Numbered from the stretch's first letter, positions 40,121 to 53,554 are shown. The stretch is 64,000 nucleotides of DNA from Auanema rhodensis (GCA_964057225.1 OZ059899.1:10044001-10108000), one strand, 5' to 3'. Notes: generated by a model from the letters alone, not told the origin. Translations and numbers: made by a program.

Positions 40121-40193
40121 GGCCGCGTGGCGCAATGGATAACGCGTCTGCCTACGGAGCAGAAGATTGTAGGTTCGAATCCTGCCGTGGTCG
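40121..40193 (+). tRNA. tRNA-Arg(ACG) copy 20, canonical
   Basis: Consensus sequence. T7 run at 40198-40204. The next core has the aataatata variant; the same pattern follows copies 27, 32 and 39. Confidence 0.96.
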
Positions 40194-41385
40194 TAAATTT
40201 TTTTCATTTCACTTGTCATTTATAAAAATCGAATTTATCTTCTTCAACGATTATTTTTGCAATGTGTCATAAGAATTTCATAGTTGAACAAAACGTTTTT
40301 TAAGAAGTTTTTTTGTTGTCAATATATATATTTTCCTGGAATTCGAAAGCATTTGGGATGGAAATTAGAAAGAAAAGAACTAGTTTTTCCTACTTTAAAA
40401 CAAACAATAAGAAATAATATAAAAAAGATTGTTAGATATCCAATTTAAACTTATACATTTATTTCGATAAAGAGCCTATTAGTTTGAAATTTTATGTCTT
40501 ACAGTTCTCCAACAGAACAGACTGATCCTGATTTTTCTACGATTACATAAAACTCTCGTTTGATATAAAAGCATATTGGATAGAAATTTCGAAAGCATTT
40601 GGGATGGGAATTAGAAAGAAAAGAACTAGTTTTTCCTACTTTAAAACAAACAAAAAGAAATAAAACAAAAAAAGATTGTTAGATATCCAATTTAAACTTA
40701 TACATTTACTTTGATAAAGAGCCTATTAGATTGAAATTTTATGTCTTACAGTTCTCCAACAGAACAGACTGATCCTGATTTCTCTATGATTACATAAAAC
40801 TCTCGTTTGATATAAAAAAAGGAGAGGAATAACGTTTCCAGGATGTCAATGATATCGAATCTAGTGATATTGTAGAAAAATGTAATGTCAGCTCCATAGT
40901 TTTTCTCTTAATTTCTCTCATCACAATAGTCTTAGTTTTTTTTCATAAGAGTTTCTGAAATCTTAGTTGAACAAGGCAGTATATATTTTTTTCTGGAATT
41001 CGAAAGCATTTGGGATGAAAATTAGAAAGAAAAGAACTAGTTTTTCCTACTTTAAAACAAACAATAAGAAATAAAATGAAAAAGATTGTTAGATATCCAA
41101 TTTAAACTTATACATTTACTTCGATAAAGAGCCTATCAGTTTGAAATTTTATGTCTTGCAGTTCTCCAACAGAACAGACTGATCCTGATTTCTCTATGAT
41201 TACATAAAACTCTCGTTTGATATACAAAAAGGAGAGGAATAACGTTTCCAGGATATCAATGATATCGAATCTAGTGATATTGTAGAAAAATGTAATGTCA
41301 GCTCCATAGTTTTTCTCTTAATTTCTCTCATCACAATAGTCTTAGTTTTTTTTTCATAAGAGTTTCTGTAATCTTAGTTGAACAA

Positions 41386-41458
41386 GGCCGCGTGGCGCAA
41401 TGGATAACGCGTCTGCCTACGGAGCAGAAGATTGTAGGTTCGAATCCTGCCGTGGTCG
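41386..41458 (+). tRNA. tRNA-Arg(ACG) copy 21, canonical
   Basis: Consensus sequence. Upstream extension has tttctgtaatc. T8 run at 41463-41470 and a caacaattat trailer. First of a 1264 bp tandem series (copies 21-23). Confidence 0.96.
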
Positions 41459-42649
41459 TAAATTTTTTTTATTTCACTTGTCATTTATAAAAATCGAATT
41501 TATCTTCTTCAACAATTATTTTTGCAATGTGTCATAAGAATTTCATAGTTGAACGAAACGTTTTTTAAGAAGTTTTTTTGTTGTCAATATATATATTTTC
41601 CTGGAATTCGAAAGCATTTGGGATGGAAATTAGAAAGAAAAGAACTAGTTTTTCCTACTTTAAAACAAACAATAAGAAATAAAATGAAAAAGATTGTTAG
41701 ATATCCAATTTAAACTTATACATTTACTTCGATAAAGAGCCTATTAGTTTGAAATTTTATGTCTTACAGTTCTCCAACAGAACAGACTGATCCTGATTTT
41801 TCTACGATTACATAAAACTCTCGTTTGATATAAAAGCATATTGGATAGAAATTTCGAAAGCATTTTGGAATGGAAATTAGAAAGAAAAGAACTAGTTTCT
41901 CCTATTTTAAAACAAACAATAAGAAATAAAATGAAGAAGATTGTTAGATATCCAATTTGAACTTATACATTTACTTTGATAAAAAGCCTATTAGATTGGA
42001 ATTTTCTGTCTTACAGTACTCCAACAGAACAGACTGATCCTGATTTCTCTATGATTACATAAAACTCTCGTTTGATATAAAAAAAGGAGAGGAATAACGT
42101 TTCCAGGATGTCAATGATATCGAATCTAGTGATATTGTAGAAAAATGTAATGTCAGCTCCATAGTTTTTCTCTTAATTTCTCTCATCACAATAGTCTTAG
42201 TTTTTTTTCATAAGAGTTTCTGAAATCTTAGTTGAACAAGGCAGTATATATTTTTTTCTGGAATTCGAAAGCATTTGGGATGAAAATTAGAAAGAAAAGA
42301 ACTAGTTTTTCCTACTTTAAAACAAACAATAAGAAATAAAATGAAAAAGATTGTTAGATATCCAATTTAAACTTATACATTTACTTCGATAAAGAGCCTA
42401 TCAGTTTGAAATTTTATGTCTTGCAGTTCTCCAACAGAACAGACTGATCCTGATTTCTCTATGATTACATAAAACTCTCGTTTGATATACAAAAAGGAGA
42501 GGAATAACGTTTCCAGGATATCAATGATATCGAATCTAGTGATATTGTAGAAAAATGTAATGTCAGCTCCATAGTTTTTCTCTTAATTTCTCTCATCACA
42601 ATAGTCTTAGTTTTTTTTCATAAGAGTTTCTGTAATCTTAGTTGAACAA

Positions 42650-42722
42650 GGCCGCGTGGCGCAATGGATAACGCGTCTGCCTACGGAGCAGAAGATTGTA
42701 GGTTCGAATCCTGCCGTGGTCG
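42650..42722 (+). tRNA. tRNA-Arg(ACG) copy 22, canonical
   Basis: Consensus sequence, 1264 bp after copy 21, with the same flanks. T8 run at 42727-42734. Confidence 0.96.
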
Positions 42723-43913
42723 TAAATTTTTTTTATTTCACTTGTCATTTATAAAAATCGAATTTATCTTCTTCAACAATTATTTTTGCAATGTGTCATA
42801 AGAATTTCATAGTTGAACAAAACGTTTTTTAAGAAGTTTTTTTGTTGTCAATATATATATTTTCCTGGAATTCGAAAGCATTTGGGATGGAAATTAGAAA
42901 GAAAAGAACTAGTTTTTCCTACTTTAAAACAAACAATAAGAAATAAAATGAAAAAGATTGTTAGATATCCAATTTAAACTTATACATTTACTTCGATAAA
43001 GAGCCTATTAGTTTGAAATTTTATGTCTTACAGTTCTCCAACAGAACAGACTGATCCTGATTTTTCTACGATTACATAAAACTCTCGTTTGATATAAAAG
43101 CATATTGGATAGAAATTTCGAAAGCATTTTGGAATGGAAATTAGAAAGAAAAGAACTAGTTTCTCCTATTTTAAAACAAACAATAAGAAATAAAATGAAG
43201 AAGATTGTTAGATATCCAATTTGAACTTATACATTTACTTTGATAAAAAGCCTATTAGATTGGAATTTTCTGTCTTACAGTACTCCAACAGAACAGACTG
43301 ATCCTGATTTCTCTACGATTACATTAGCCTCTCGTTTGATATAAAAAAAGAAGAGGGATAACGTTTCCAGGATATCAATGATATCGAATCTAGTGATATT
43401 GTAGAAAAATGTAATGTCAGCTCCATAGTTTTTCTCTTAATTTCTCTCATCACAATAGTCTTAGTTTTTTTTCATAAGAGTTTCTGAAATCTTAGTTGAA
43501 CAAGGCAGTATATATTTTTTTCTGGAATTCGAAAGCATTTGGGATGAAAATTAGAAAGAAAAGAACTAGTTTTTCCTACTTTAAAACAAACAATAAGAAA
43601 TAAAATGAAAAAGATTGTTAGATATCCAATTTAAACTTATACATTTACTTCGATAAAGAGCCTATCAGTTTGAAATTTTATGTCTTGCAGTTCTCCAACA
43701 GAACAGACTGATCCTGATTTCTCTATGATTACATAAAACTCTCGTTTGATATACAAAAAGGAGAGGAATAACGTTTCCAGGATATCAATGATATCGAATC
43801 TAGTGATATTGTAGAAAAATGTAATGTCAGCTCCATAGTTTTTCTCTTAATTTCTCTCATCACAATAGTCTTAGTTTTTTATCATAAGAGTTTCTGTAAT
43901 CTTAGTTGAACAA

Positions 43914-43986
43914 GGCCGCGTGGCGCAATGGATAACGCGTCTGCCTACGGAGCAGAAGATTGTAGGTTCGAATCCTGCCGTGGTCG
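43914..43986 (+). tRNA. tRNA-Arg(ACG) copy 23, canonical
   Basis: Consensus sequence, third member of the 1264 bp series. The 8-T run in its extension has become ttttttatcataag. T8 terminator at 43991-43998. Confidence 0.96.
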
Positions 43987-45177
43987 TAAATTTTTTTTAT
44001 TTCACTTGTCATTTATAAAAATCGAATTTATCTTCTTCAACAATTATTTTTGCAATGTGTCATAAGAATTTCATAGTTGAACAAAACGTTTTTTAAGAAG
44101 TTTTTTTGTTGTCAATATATATATTTTCCTGGAATTCGAAAGCATTTGGGATGGAAATTAGAAAGAAAAGAACTAGTTTTTCCTACTTTAAAACAAACAA
44201 TAAGAAATAAAATGAAAAAGATTGTTAGATATCCAATTTAAACTTATACATTTACTTCGATAAAGAGCCTATTAGTTTGAAATTTTATGTCTTACAGTTC
44301 TCCAACAGAACAGACTGATCCTGATTTTTCTACGATTACATAAAACTCTCGTTTGATATAAAAGCATATTGGATAGAAATTTCGAAAGCATTTTGGAATG
44401 GAAATTAGAAAGAAAAGAACTAGTTTCTCCTATTTTAAAACAAACAATAAGAAATAAAATGAAGAAGATTGTTAGATATCCAATTTGAACTTATACATTT
44501 ACTTTGATAAAAAGCCTATTAGATTGGAATTTTCTGTCTTACAGTACTCCAACAGAACAGACTGATCCTGATTTCTCTACGATTACATTAGCCTCTCGTT
44601 TGATATAAAAAAAGAAGAGGGATAACGTTTCCAGGATATCAATGATATCGAATCTAGTGATATTGTAGAAAAATGTAATGTCAGCTCCATAGTTTTTCTC
44701 TTAATTTCTCTCATCACAATAGTCTTAGTTTTTTTTCATAAGAGTTTCTGAAATCTTAGTTGAACAAGGCAGTATATATTTTTTTATGGAATTCGAAAGC
44801 ATTTGGGATGAAAATTACAAAGAAAAGAACTAGTTTTTCCTACTTTAAAACAAACAATAAGAAATAAAATGAAAAAGATTGTCAGATATCCAATTTAAAC
44901 TTATACATTTACTTCCATAAAGAGCCTATCAATTTGAAATTTTATGTCTTACAGTTCTCCAACAGAACAGACTGATCCTGATTTCTCTATGATTACATAA
45001 AACTCTCGTTTGATATACAAAAAGGAGAGGAATAACGTTTCCAGGATATCAATGATATCGAATCTAGTGATATTGTAGAAAAATGTAATGTCAGCTCCAT
45101 AGTTTTTCTCTTAATTTCTCTCATCACAATAGTCTTAGTTTTTTTTCATAAGAGTTTCTGAAATCTTAGTTGAACAA

Positions 45178-45251
45178 GGCCGCGTGGCGCAATGGATAAC
45201 GCGTCTGCCTACGGATCAGAAGATTGTAGGTTCTGAATCCTGCCGTGGTCG
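45178..45251 (+). pseudogene. tRNA-Arg(ACG) copy 24, T-loop insertion
   Basis: Same two defects as copy 17: G39T (45216) and an extra T in the T loop (45234). T7 run at 45256-45262. It lies 7778 bp after copy 17, so the dead copy was duplicated after it was damaged. Confidence 0.88.
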
Positions 45252-46440
45252 TGAATTTTTTTCTTTTCACTTGTCATTTATAAAAATCGAATTTATCTTC
45301 TTCAACGATTATTTTTGCAATGTGTCATAAGAATTTCATAGTTGAACAAAACGTTTTTAAGAAGTTTTTTTGTTGTCAATATATATATTTTCCTGGAATT
45401 CGAAAGCATTTGGGATGGAAATTAGAAAGAAAAGAACTAGTTTTTCCTACTTTAAAACAAACAATAAGAAATAAAATGAAAAAGATTGTTAGATATCCAA
45501 TTTAAACTTATACATTTACTTCGATAAAGAGCCTATTAGTTTGAAATTTGATGTCTTACAGTTCTCCAACAGAACAGACTGATCCTGATTTTTCTACGAT
45601 TACATGAAACTCTCGTTTGATATAAAAGCATATTGGATAGAAATTTCGAAAGCATTTGGGATGGAAATTAGAAAGAAAAGAACTAGTTTTTCCTACTTTA
45701 AAACAAACAAAAAGAAATAAAATAAAAAAGATTGTTAGATATCCAATTTAAACTTATACATTTACTTTGATAAAGAGCCTATTAGATTGAAATTTTATGT
45801 CTTACAGTTCTCCAACAGAACAGACTGATCCTGATTTCTCTATGATTACATAAAACTCTCGTTTGATATAAAAAAAGGAGAGGAATAACGTTTCCAGGAT
45901 GTCAATGATATCGAATCTAGTGATATTGTAGAAAAATGTAATGTCAGCTCCATAGTTTTTCTCTTAATTTCTCTCATCACAATAGTCTTAGTTTTTTTTC
46001 ATAAGAGTTTCTGAAATCTTAGTTGAACAAGGCAGTATATATTTTTTTCTGGAATTCGAAAGCATTTGGGATGAAAATTAGAAAGAAAAGAACTAGTTTT
46101 TCCTACTTTAAAACAAACAATAAGAAATAAAATGAAAAAGATTGTTAGATATCCAATTTAAACTTATACATTTACTTCGATAAAGAGCCTATCAGTTTGA
46201 AATTTTATGTCTTACAGTTCTCCAACAGAACAGACTGATCCTGATTTCTGTATGATTACATAAAACTCTCGTTTGATATACAAAAAGGAGAGGAATAACG
46301 TTTCCAGGATATCAATGATATCGAATCTAGTGATATTGTAGAAAAATGTAATGTCAGCTCCATAGTTTTTCTCTTAATTTCTCTCATCACAATAGTCTTA
46401 GTTTTTTTTCATGAGAGTTTCTGAAATCTTAGTTGAACAA

Positions 46441-46513
46441 GGCCGCGTGGCGCAATGGATAACGCGTCTGCCTACGGAGCAGAAGATTGTAGGTTCGAAT
46501 CCTGCCGTGGTCG
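46441..46513 (+). tRNA. tRNA-Arg(ACG) copy 25, canonical
   Basis: Consensus sequence. T7 run at 46518-46524. Downstream flank matches copies 15, 18 and 37; upstream has tttcatgagag, unlike copy 37, placing a rearrangement breakpoint close to this gene. Confidence 0.96.
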
Positions 46514-47046
46514 TAAATTTTTTTCATTTCACTTGTCATTTATAAAAATCGAATTTATCTTCTTCAACGATTATTTTTGCAATGTGTCATAAGAATTTCA
46601 TAGTTGAACAAAACGTTTTTTAAGAAGTTTTTTTGTTGTCAATATATATATTTTCCTGGAATTCGAAAGCATTTGGGATGGAAATTAGAAAGAAACAAAC
46701 TAGTTTTTCCTACTTTAAAACAAACAATGAGAAACAAAATGAAAAGATTGTTAGATATCCAATTTTAACTTATACATTTACTTCGATGAAGAGCCTATTA
46801 GATTGAAATTTTATGTCTTACAGTTCTCCAACAGAACAGACTGATCCTGATTTCTCTATGATTACATAAAACTCTCGTTTGATATACAAAAAGGAGAGGA
46901 ATAACGTTTCCAGGATATCAATGATATCGAATCTAGTGATATTGTAGAAAAATGTAATGTCAGCTCCATAGTTTTTCTCTTAATTTCTCTCATCACAATA
47001 GTCTTAGTTTTTTTTCATAAGAGTTTCTGAAATCTCAGTTGAACAA

Positions 47047-47119
47047 GGCCGCGTGGCGCAATGGATAATGCGTCTGCCAACGGAGCAGAAGATTGTAGGT
47101 TCGAATCCTGCCGTGGTCG
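47047..47119 (+). pseudogene. tRNA-Arg(ACG) copy 26, U33 lost
   Basis: C23T (47069) and T33A (47079), as in copy 19, which lies 7778 bp upstream. T8 run at 47124-47131. The upstream extension has atctcagttg. Confidence 0.82.
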
Positions 47120-47898
47120 TAAATTTTTTTTATTTCACTTGTCATTTATAAAAATCGAATTTATCTTCTTCAACGATTATTTTTGCAATGTGTCATAAGA
47201 ATTTCATAGTTGAACAAAACGTTTTTTAAGAAGTTTTTTTGTTGTCAACATATATATTTTCCTGGAATTCGAAAGCATTTGGGATGGAAATTAGAAAGAA
47301 AAGAACTAGTTTTTCCTACTTTAAAACAAACAATAAGAAATAAAATGAAAAAGGTTGTTAGATATCCAATTTAAACTTATACATTTACTTTGATAAAGAG
47401 CCTATTAGATTGAAATTTTATGTCTTACAGTTCTCCAACAGAACAGACTGATCCTGATTTTTCTACGATTACATAAAACTCTCGTTTGATATGAAAGCAT
47501 ATTGGATAGAATTTTCGAAAGCATTTTAGATGGAAATTAGAACGAAAAGAACTAGTTTTTTCTATTTTAAAACAAACAATAATAAACAAAATGAAAAGAT
47601 TGTTAGATATCCAATTTTAACTTATACATTTAATTCGATGAAGAGCCTATTAGATTGAATTTTTATGTCTTACAGTTCTCCAACAGAACAGACTGATCCT
47701 GATTTTTCTACGATTACATAAAACTCTCATTTGATATACAAAAAGGAGAGGAATAACGTTTCCAGGATATCAATGATATCGAATCTAGTGATATTGTAGA
47801 AAAATGTAATGTCAGCTCCATAGTTTTTCTCTTAATTTCTCTCATCACAATAGTCTTAGTTTTTTTTCATAAGAGTTTCTGAAATCTTAGTTGAACAA

Positions 47899-47971
47899 GG
47901 CCGCGTGGCGCAATGGATAACGCGTCTGCCTACGGAGCAGAAGATTGTAGGTTCGAATCCTGCCGTGGTCG
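47899..47971 (+). tRNA. tRNA-Arg(ACG) copy 27, canonical
   Basis: Consensus sequence. T7 run at 47976-47982. The downstream flank is the start of the 5656 bp unit; the upstream flank (ctctcatttg) is not shared with copies 32 and 37. Confidence 0.96.
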
Positions 47972-49162
47972 TAAATTTTTTTCATTTCACTTGTCATTTA
48001 TAAAAATCGAATTTATCTTCTTCAACGATTATTTTTGCAATGTGTCATAAGAATTTCATAGTTGAACAAAACGTTTTTTAAGAAGTTTTTTTGTTGTCAA
48101 TATATATATTTTCCTGGAATTCGAAAGCATTTGGGATGGAAATTAGAAAGAAAAGAACTAGTTTTTCCTACTTTAAAACAAACAATAAGAAATAATATAA
48201 AAAAGATTGTTAGATATCCAATTTAAACTTATACATTTATTTCGATAAAGAGCCTATTAGTTTGAAATTTTATGTCTTACAGTTCTCCAACAGAACAGAC
48301 TGATCCTGATTTTTCTACGATTACATAAAACTCTCGTTTGATATAAAAGCATATTGGATAGAAATTTCGAAAGCATTTGGGATGGGAATTAGAAAGAAAA
48401 GAACTAGTTTTTCCTACTTTAAAACAAACAAAAAGAAATAAAACAAAAAAAGATTGTTAGATATCCAATTTAAACTTATACATTTACTTTGATAAAGAGC
48501 CTATTAGATTGAAATTTTATGTCTTACAGTTCTCCAACAGAACAGACTGATCCTGATTTCTCTATGATTACATAAAACTCTCGTTTGATATAAAAAAAGG
48601 AGAGGAATAACGTTTCCAGGATGTCAATGATATCGAATCTAGTGATATTGTAGAAAAATGTAATGTCAGCTCCATAGTTTTTCTCTTAATTTCTCTCATC
48701 ACAATAGTCTTAGTTTTTTTTCATAAGAGTTTCTGAAATCTTAGTTGAACAAGGCAGTATATATTTTTTTCTGGAATTCGAAAGCATTTGGGATGAAAAT
48801 TAGAAAGAAAAGAACTAGTTTTTCCTACTTTAAAACAAACAATAAGAAATAAAATGAAAAAGATTGTTAGATATCCAATTTAAACTTATACATTTACTTC
48901 GATAAAGAGCCTATCAGTTTGAAATTTTATGTCTTGCAGTTCTCCAACAGAACAGACTGATCCTGATTTCTCTATGATTACATAAAACTCTCGTTTGATA
49001 TACAAAAAGGAGAGGAATAACGTTTCCAGGATATCAATGATATCGAATCTAGTGATATTGTAGAAAAATGTAATGTCAGCTCCATAGTTTTTCTCTTAAT
49101 TTCTCTCATCACAATAGTCTTAGTTTTTTTTCATAAGAGTTTCTGTAATCTTAGTTGAACAA

Positions 49163-49235
49163 GGCCGCGTGGCGCAATGGATAACGCGTCTGCCTACGGA
49201 GCAGAAGATTGTAGGTTCGAATCCTGCCGTGGTCG
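49163..49235 (+). tRNA. tRNA-Arg(ACG) copy 28, canonical
   Basis: Consensus sequence, with the tttctgtaatc upstream and caacaattat trailer variants of the copy-21 lineage. T8 run at 49240-49247. Confidence 0.96.
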
Positions 49236-50428
49236 TAAATTTTTTTTATTTCACTTGTCATTTATAAAAATCGAATTTATCTTCTTCAACAATTATTTTT
49301 GCAATGTGTCATAAGAATTTCATAGTTGAACAAAACGTTTTTTAAGAAGTTTTTTTGTTGTCAATATATATATTTTCCTGGAATTCGAAAGCATTTGGGA
49401 TGGAAATTAGAAAGAAAAGAACTAGTTTTTCCTACTTTAAAACAAACAATAAGAAATAAAATGAAAAAGATTGTTAGATATCCAATTTAAACTTATACAT
49501 TTACTTCGATAAAGAGCCTATTAGTTTGAAATTTTATGTCTTACAGTTCTCCAACAGAACAGACTGATCCTGATTTTTCTACGATTACATAAAACTCTCG
49601 TTTGATATAAAAGCATATTGGATAGAAATTTCGAAAGCATTTTGGAATGGAAATTAGAAAGAAAAGAACTAGTTTCTCCTATTTTAAAACAAACAATAAG
49701 AAATAAAATGAAGAAGATTGTTAGATATCCAATTTGAACTTATACATTTACTTTGATAAAAAGCCTATTAGATTGGAATTTTCTGTCTTACAGTACTCCA
49801 ACAGAACAGACTGATCCTGATTTCTCTACGATTACATTAGCCTCTCGTTTGATATAAAAAAAGAAGAGGGATAACGTTTCCAGGATATCAATGATATCGA
49901 ATCTAGTGATATTGTAGAAAAATGTAATGTCAGCTCCATAGTTTTTCTCTTAATTTCTCTCATCACAATAGTCTTAGTTTTTTTTCATAAGAGTTTCCGA
50001 AATCTTAGTTGAACAAAGCAGTATATATTTCTTTCTGGAATTCGAAAGCATTTGGGATGAAAATTAGAAAGAAAAGAACTAGTTTTTCCTACTTTAAAAC
50101 AAAAATTAAGAAATAAAATAAAAAAGATTGTTAGATATCCAATTTAAACTTATACATTTACTTCGATAAAGAGCCTATTAGTTTGAAATTTTATGTCTTA
50201 CAGTTCTCCAACAGAACAGACTGATCCTGATTTCTCTATGATTACATAAAACTCTCGTTTGATATAAAAAAAGGAGAGGAATAACGTTTCCAGGATATCA
50301 ATGATATCCAATTTAGTGATATTGTAAAAAAATGTAATGTCAGCTCCATAGGTTTTCTCTTAATTTCTCTCATCACAATTGTCTTAGTTTTTTTTCTCAT
50401 AAGAGTTTCTGAAATCTTAGTTGAACAA

Positions 50429-50501
50429 GGCCGCGTGGCGCAATGGATAACGCGTCTGCCTACGGAGCAGAAGATTGTAGGTTCGAATCCTGCCGTGGTC
50501 G
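50429..50501 (+). tRNA. tRNA-Arg(ACG) copy 29, canonical
   Basis: Consensus sequence. T7 run at 50506-50512. Its extension is a distinct subfamily (gatatccaatttag, ccataggttttc, tttttttctcataag), shared only with copies 34 and 41. Confidence 0.96.
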
Positions 50502-52096
50502 TAAATTTTTTTCATTTCACTTGTCATTTATAAAAATCGAATTTATCTTCTTCAACGATTATTTTTGCAATGTGTCATAAGAATTTCATAGTTGAACAAA
50601 ACGTTTTTTAAGAAGTTTTTTTGTTGTCAACATATATATTTTCCTGGAATTCGAAAGCATTTGGGATGGAAATTAGAAAGAAAAGAACTAGTTTTTCCTA
50701 TTTTAAAACAAACAATAAGAAATAAAATGAAAAAGATTGTTAGATATCCAATTTAAACTTATACATTTACTTTGATAAAGAGCCTATTAGATTGAAATTT
50801 TATGTCTTACAGTTCTCCAACAGAACAGACTGATCCTGATTTTTCTACGATTACATAAAACTCTCGTTTGATATAAAAGCATATTGGATAGAAATTTCGA
50901 AAGCATTTTGGATGGAAATTAGAACGAAAAGAACTAGTTTTTTCTATTTTAAAACAAACAATAATAAACAGAATGAAAAGATTGTTAGATATCCAATTTT
51001 AACTCATACATTTACTTCGATGAAGAGCCTATTAGATTGAATTTTTATGTCTTACAGTTCTCCAACAGAACAGACTGATCCTGATTTTTCTACGATTACA
51101 TAAAACTCTCGTTTGATATACAAAAAGGAGAGGAATAACGTTTCCAGGATATCAATGATATCGAATCTAGTGATATTGTAGAAAAATGTAATGTCAGCTC
51201 CATAGTTTTTCTCTTAATTTCTCTCATCACAATAGTCTTAGTTTTTTTTCATAAGAGTTTCTGAAATCTTAGTTGAACAAGGCCGTATATATTTTCCTAG
51301 AATTCGAAAGCATTTGGAATAGAAATTAGAAAGAAAAGAACTAGTTTCTTCTATTTTAAAACAAACAATAAGAAATAAAATGAAGAAGATTGTTAGATAT
51401 CCAATTTGAACTTATACATTTACTTTGATAAAAAGCCTATTAGATTGGAATTTTCTGTCTTACAGTACTCCAACAGAACAGACTGATCCTGATTTCTCTA
51501 CGATTACATTAGCCTCTCGTTTGATATAAAAAAAGAAGAGGGATAACGTTTCCAGGATATCAATGATATCGAATCTAGTGATATTGTAGAAAAATGTAAT
51601 GTCAGCTCCATAGTTTTTCTCTTAATTTCTCTCATCACAATAGTCTTAGTTTTTTTTCATAAGAGTTTCTGAAATCTCAGTTGAACAAGGCCGTATATAT
51701 TTTCCTAGAATTCGAAAGCATTTGGAATGGAAATTAGAAAGAAAAGAACTAGTTTCTCCTATTTTAAAACAAACAATAAGAAATAAAATGAAGAAGATTG
51801 TTAGATATCCAATTTGAACTTATACATTTACTTTGATAAAAAGCCTATTAGATTGGAATTTTCTGTCTTACAGTACTCCAACAGAACAGACTGATCCTGA
51901 TTTCTCTACGATTACATTAGCCTCTCGTTTGATATAAAAAAAGAAGAGGGATAACGTTTCCAGGATATCAATGATATCGAATCTAGTGATATTGTAAAAA
52001 AATGTAATGTCAGCTCCATAGTTTTTCTCTTAATTTCTCTCATCACAATAGTCTTAGTTTTTTTTCATAAGAGTTTCTGAAATCTTAGTTGAACAA

Positions 52097-52169
52097 GGCC
52101 GCGTGGCGCAATGGATAACGCGTCTGCCTACGGAGCAGAAGATTGTAGGTTCGAATCCTGCCGTGGTCG
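52097..52169 (+). tRNA. tRNA-Arg(ACG) copy 30, canonical
   Basis: Consensus sequence. T8 run at 52174-52181. Preceded by two A-type units whose junctions read ggccgtatat (51281 and 51689), which keep five bases of a lost tRNA. Next gene is 606 bp away. Confidence 0.96.
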
Positions 52170-52702
52170 TAAATTTTTTTTATTTCACTTGTCATTTATA
52201 AAAATCGAATTTATCTTCTTCAACAATTATTTTTGCAATGTGTCATAAGAATTTCATAGTTGAACAAAACGTTTTTTAAGAAGTTTTTTTGTTGTCAACA
52301 TATATATTTTCCTGGAATTCGAAAGCATTTGGGATGGAAATTAGAACGAAAAGAACTAGTTTTTTCTATTTTAAAACAAACAATAATAAACAGAATGAAA
52401 AGATTGTTAGATATCCAATTTTAACTTATACATTTACTTCGATGAAGAGCCTATTAGATTGAATTTTTATGTCTTACAGTTCTCCAACAGAACAGACTGA
52501 TTCTGATTTTTCTATGATTACATAAAACTCTCGTTTGATATACAAAAAGGAGAGGAATAACGTTTCCAGGATATCAATGATATCGAATCTAGTGATACTG
52601 TAGAAAAATATAATGTCAGCTCCATAGTTTTTCTCTTAATTTCTCTCATCACAATAGTCTTAGTTTTTTTTCATAAGAGTTTCTGAAATCTTAGTTGAAC
52701 AA

Positions 52703-52775
52703 GGCCGCGTGGCGCAATGGATAACGCGTCTGCCTACGGAGCAGAAGATTGTAGGTTCGAATCCTGCCGTGGTCG
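52703..52775 (+). tRNA. tRNA-Arg(ACG) copy 31, canonical
   Basis: Consensus sequence. T7 run at 52780-52786. Second gene of a 606 bp T-T pair. The upstream extension has gatactgtag and atataatg. Confidence 0.96.
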
Positions 52776-53554
52776 TAAATTTTTTTCATTTCACTTGTCA
52801 TTTATAAAAATCGAATTTATCTTCTTCAACGATTATTTTTGCAATGTGTCATAAGAATTTCATAGTTGAACAAAACGTTTTTTAAGAAGTTTTTTTGTTG
52901 TCAATATATATATTTTCCTGGAATTCGAAAGCATTTGGGATGGAAATTAGAAAGAAAAGAACTAGTTTTTCCTACTTTAAAACAAACAATAAGAAATAAA
53001 ATGAAAAAGATTGTTAGATATCCAATTTAAACTTGTACATTTACTTCGATAAAGAGCCTATTAGTTTGAAATTTTATATCTTACAGTTCTCCAACAGAAC
53101 AGACTGATCCTGATTTTTCTACGATTACATAAAACTCTCGTTTGATATAAAAGCATATTGGATAGAAATTTCGAAAGCATTTTGGATGGAAATTAGAACG
53201 AAAAGAACTAGTTTTTTCTATTTTAAAACAAACAATAATAAACAGAATGAAAAGAATGTTAGATATCCAATTTTAACTTATACATTTACTTCGATGAAGA
53301 GCCTATTAGATTGAATTTTTATGTCTTACAGTTCTCCAACAGAACAGACTGATTCTGATTTTTCTATGATTACATAAAACTCTCGTTTGATATACAAAAA
53401 GGAGAGGAATAACGTTTCCAGGATATCAATGATATCGAATCTAGTGATACTGTAGAAAAATATAATGTCAGCTCCATAGTTTTTCTCTTAATTTCTCTCA
53501 TCACAATAGTCTTAGTTTTTTTTCATAAGAGTTTCTGAAATCTTAGTTGAACAA

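Larger units (their letters stand above)
36970..42000 (+). repeat. Block with a 7778 bp offset, copy 1
   Basis: tRNAs 17-20 match tRNAs 24-27 at exactly 7778 bp, and tRNA 21 matches 28 at 7777 bp. Both copies start with the rare junction tttttttatggaattc and carry the same two types of damaged tRNA. Edges are approximate. Confidence 0.87.
41386..43913 (+). repeat. Two 1264 bp T-B-A units
   Basis: tRNA starts at 41386, 42650 and 43914 are 1264 bp apart with matching variants (tttctgtaatc, caacaattat, cattttggaatgg). A fourth step of 1264 bp leads to tRNA 24, which belongs to another lineage. Confidence 0.9.
44748..49780 (+). repeat. Block with a 7778 bp offset, copy 2
   Basis: Second copy of 36970-42000. 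The right limit is where the A module switches to the attacattagcctctc subfamily. Confidence 0.87.
47899..53554 (+). repeat. 5656 bp higher-order unit, copy 1
   Basis: Contains tRNAs 27-31 in the order T-BA-T-BA-T... up to tRNA 32. Each of tRNAs 27-32 has an equivalent at +5656 bp. It includes the rare aacaaagcagtat junction and the ggccgtatat scars. Confidence 0.92.
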
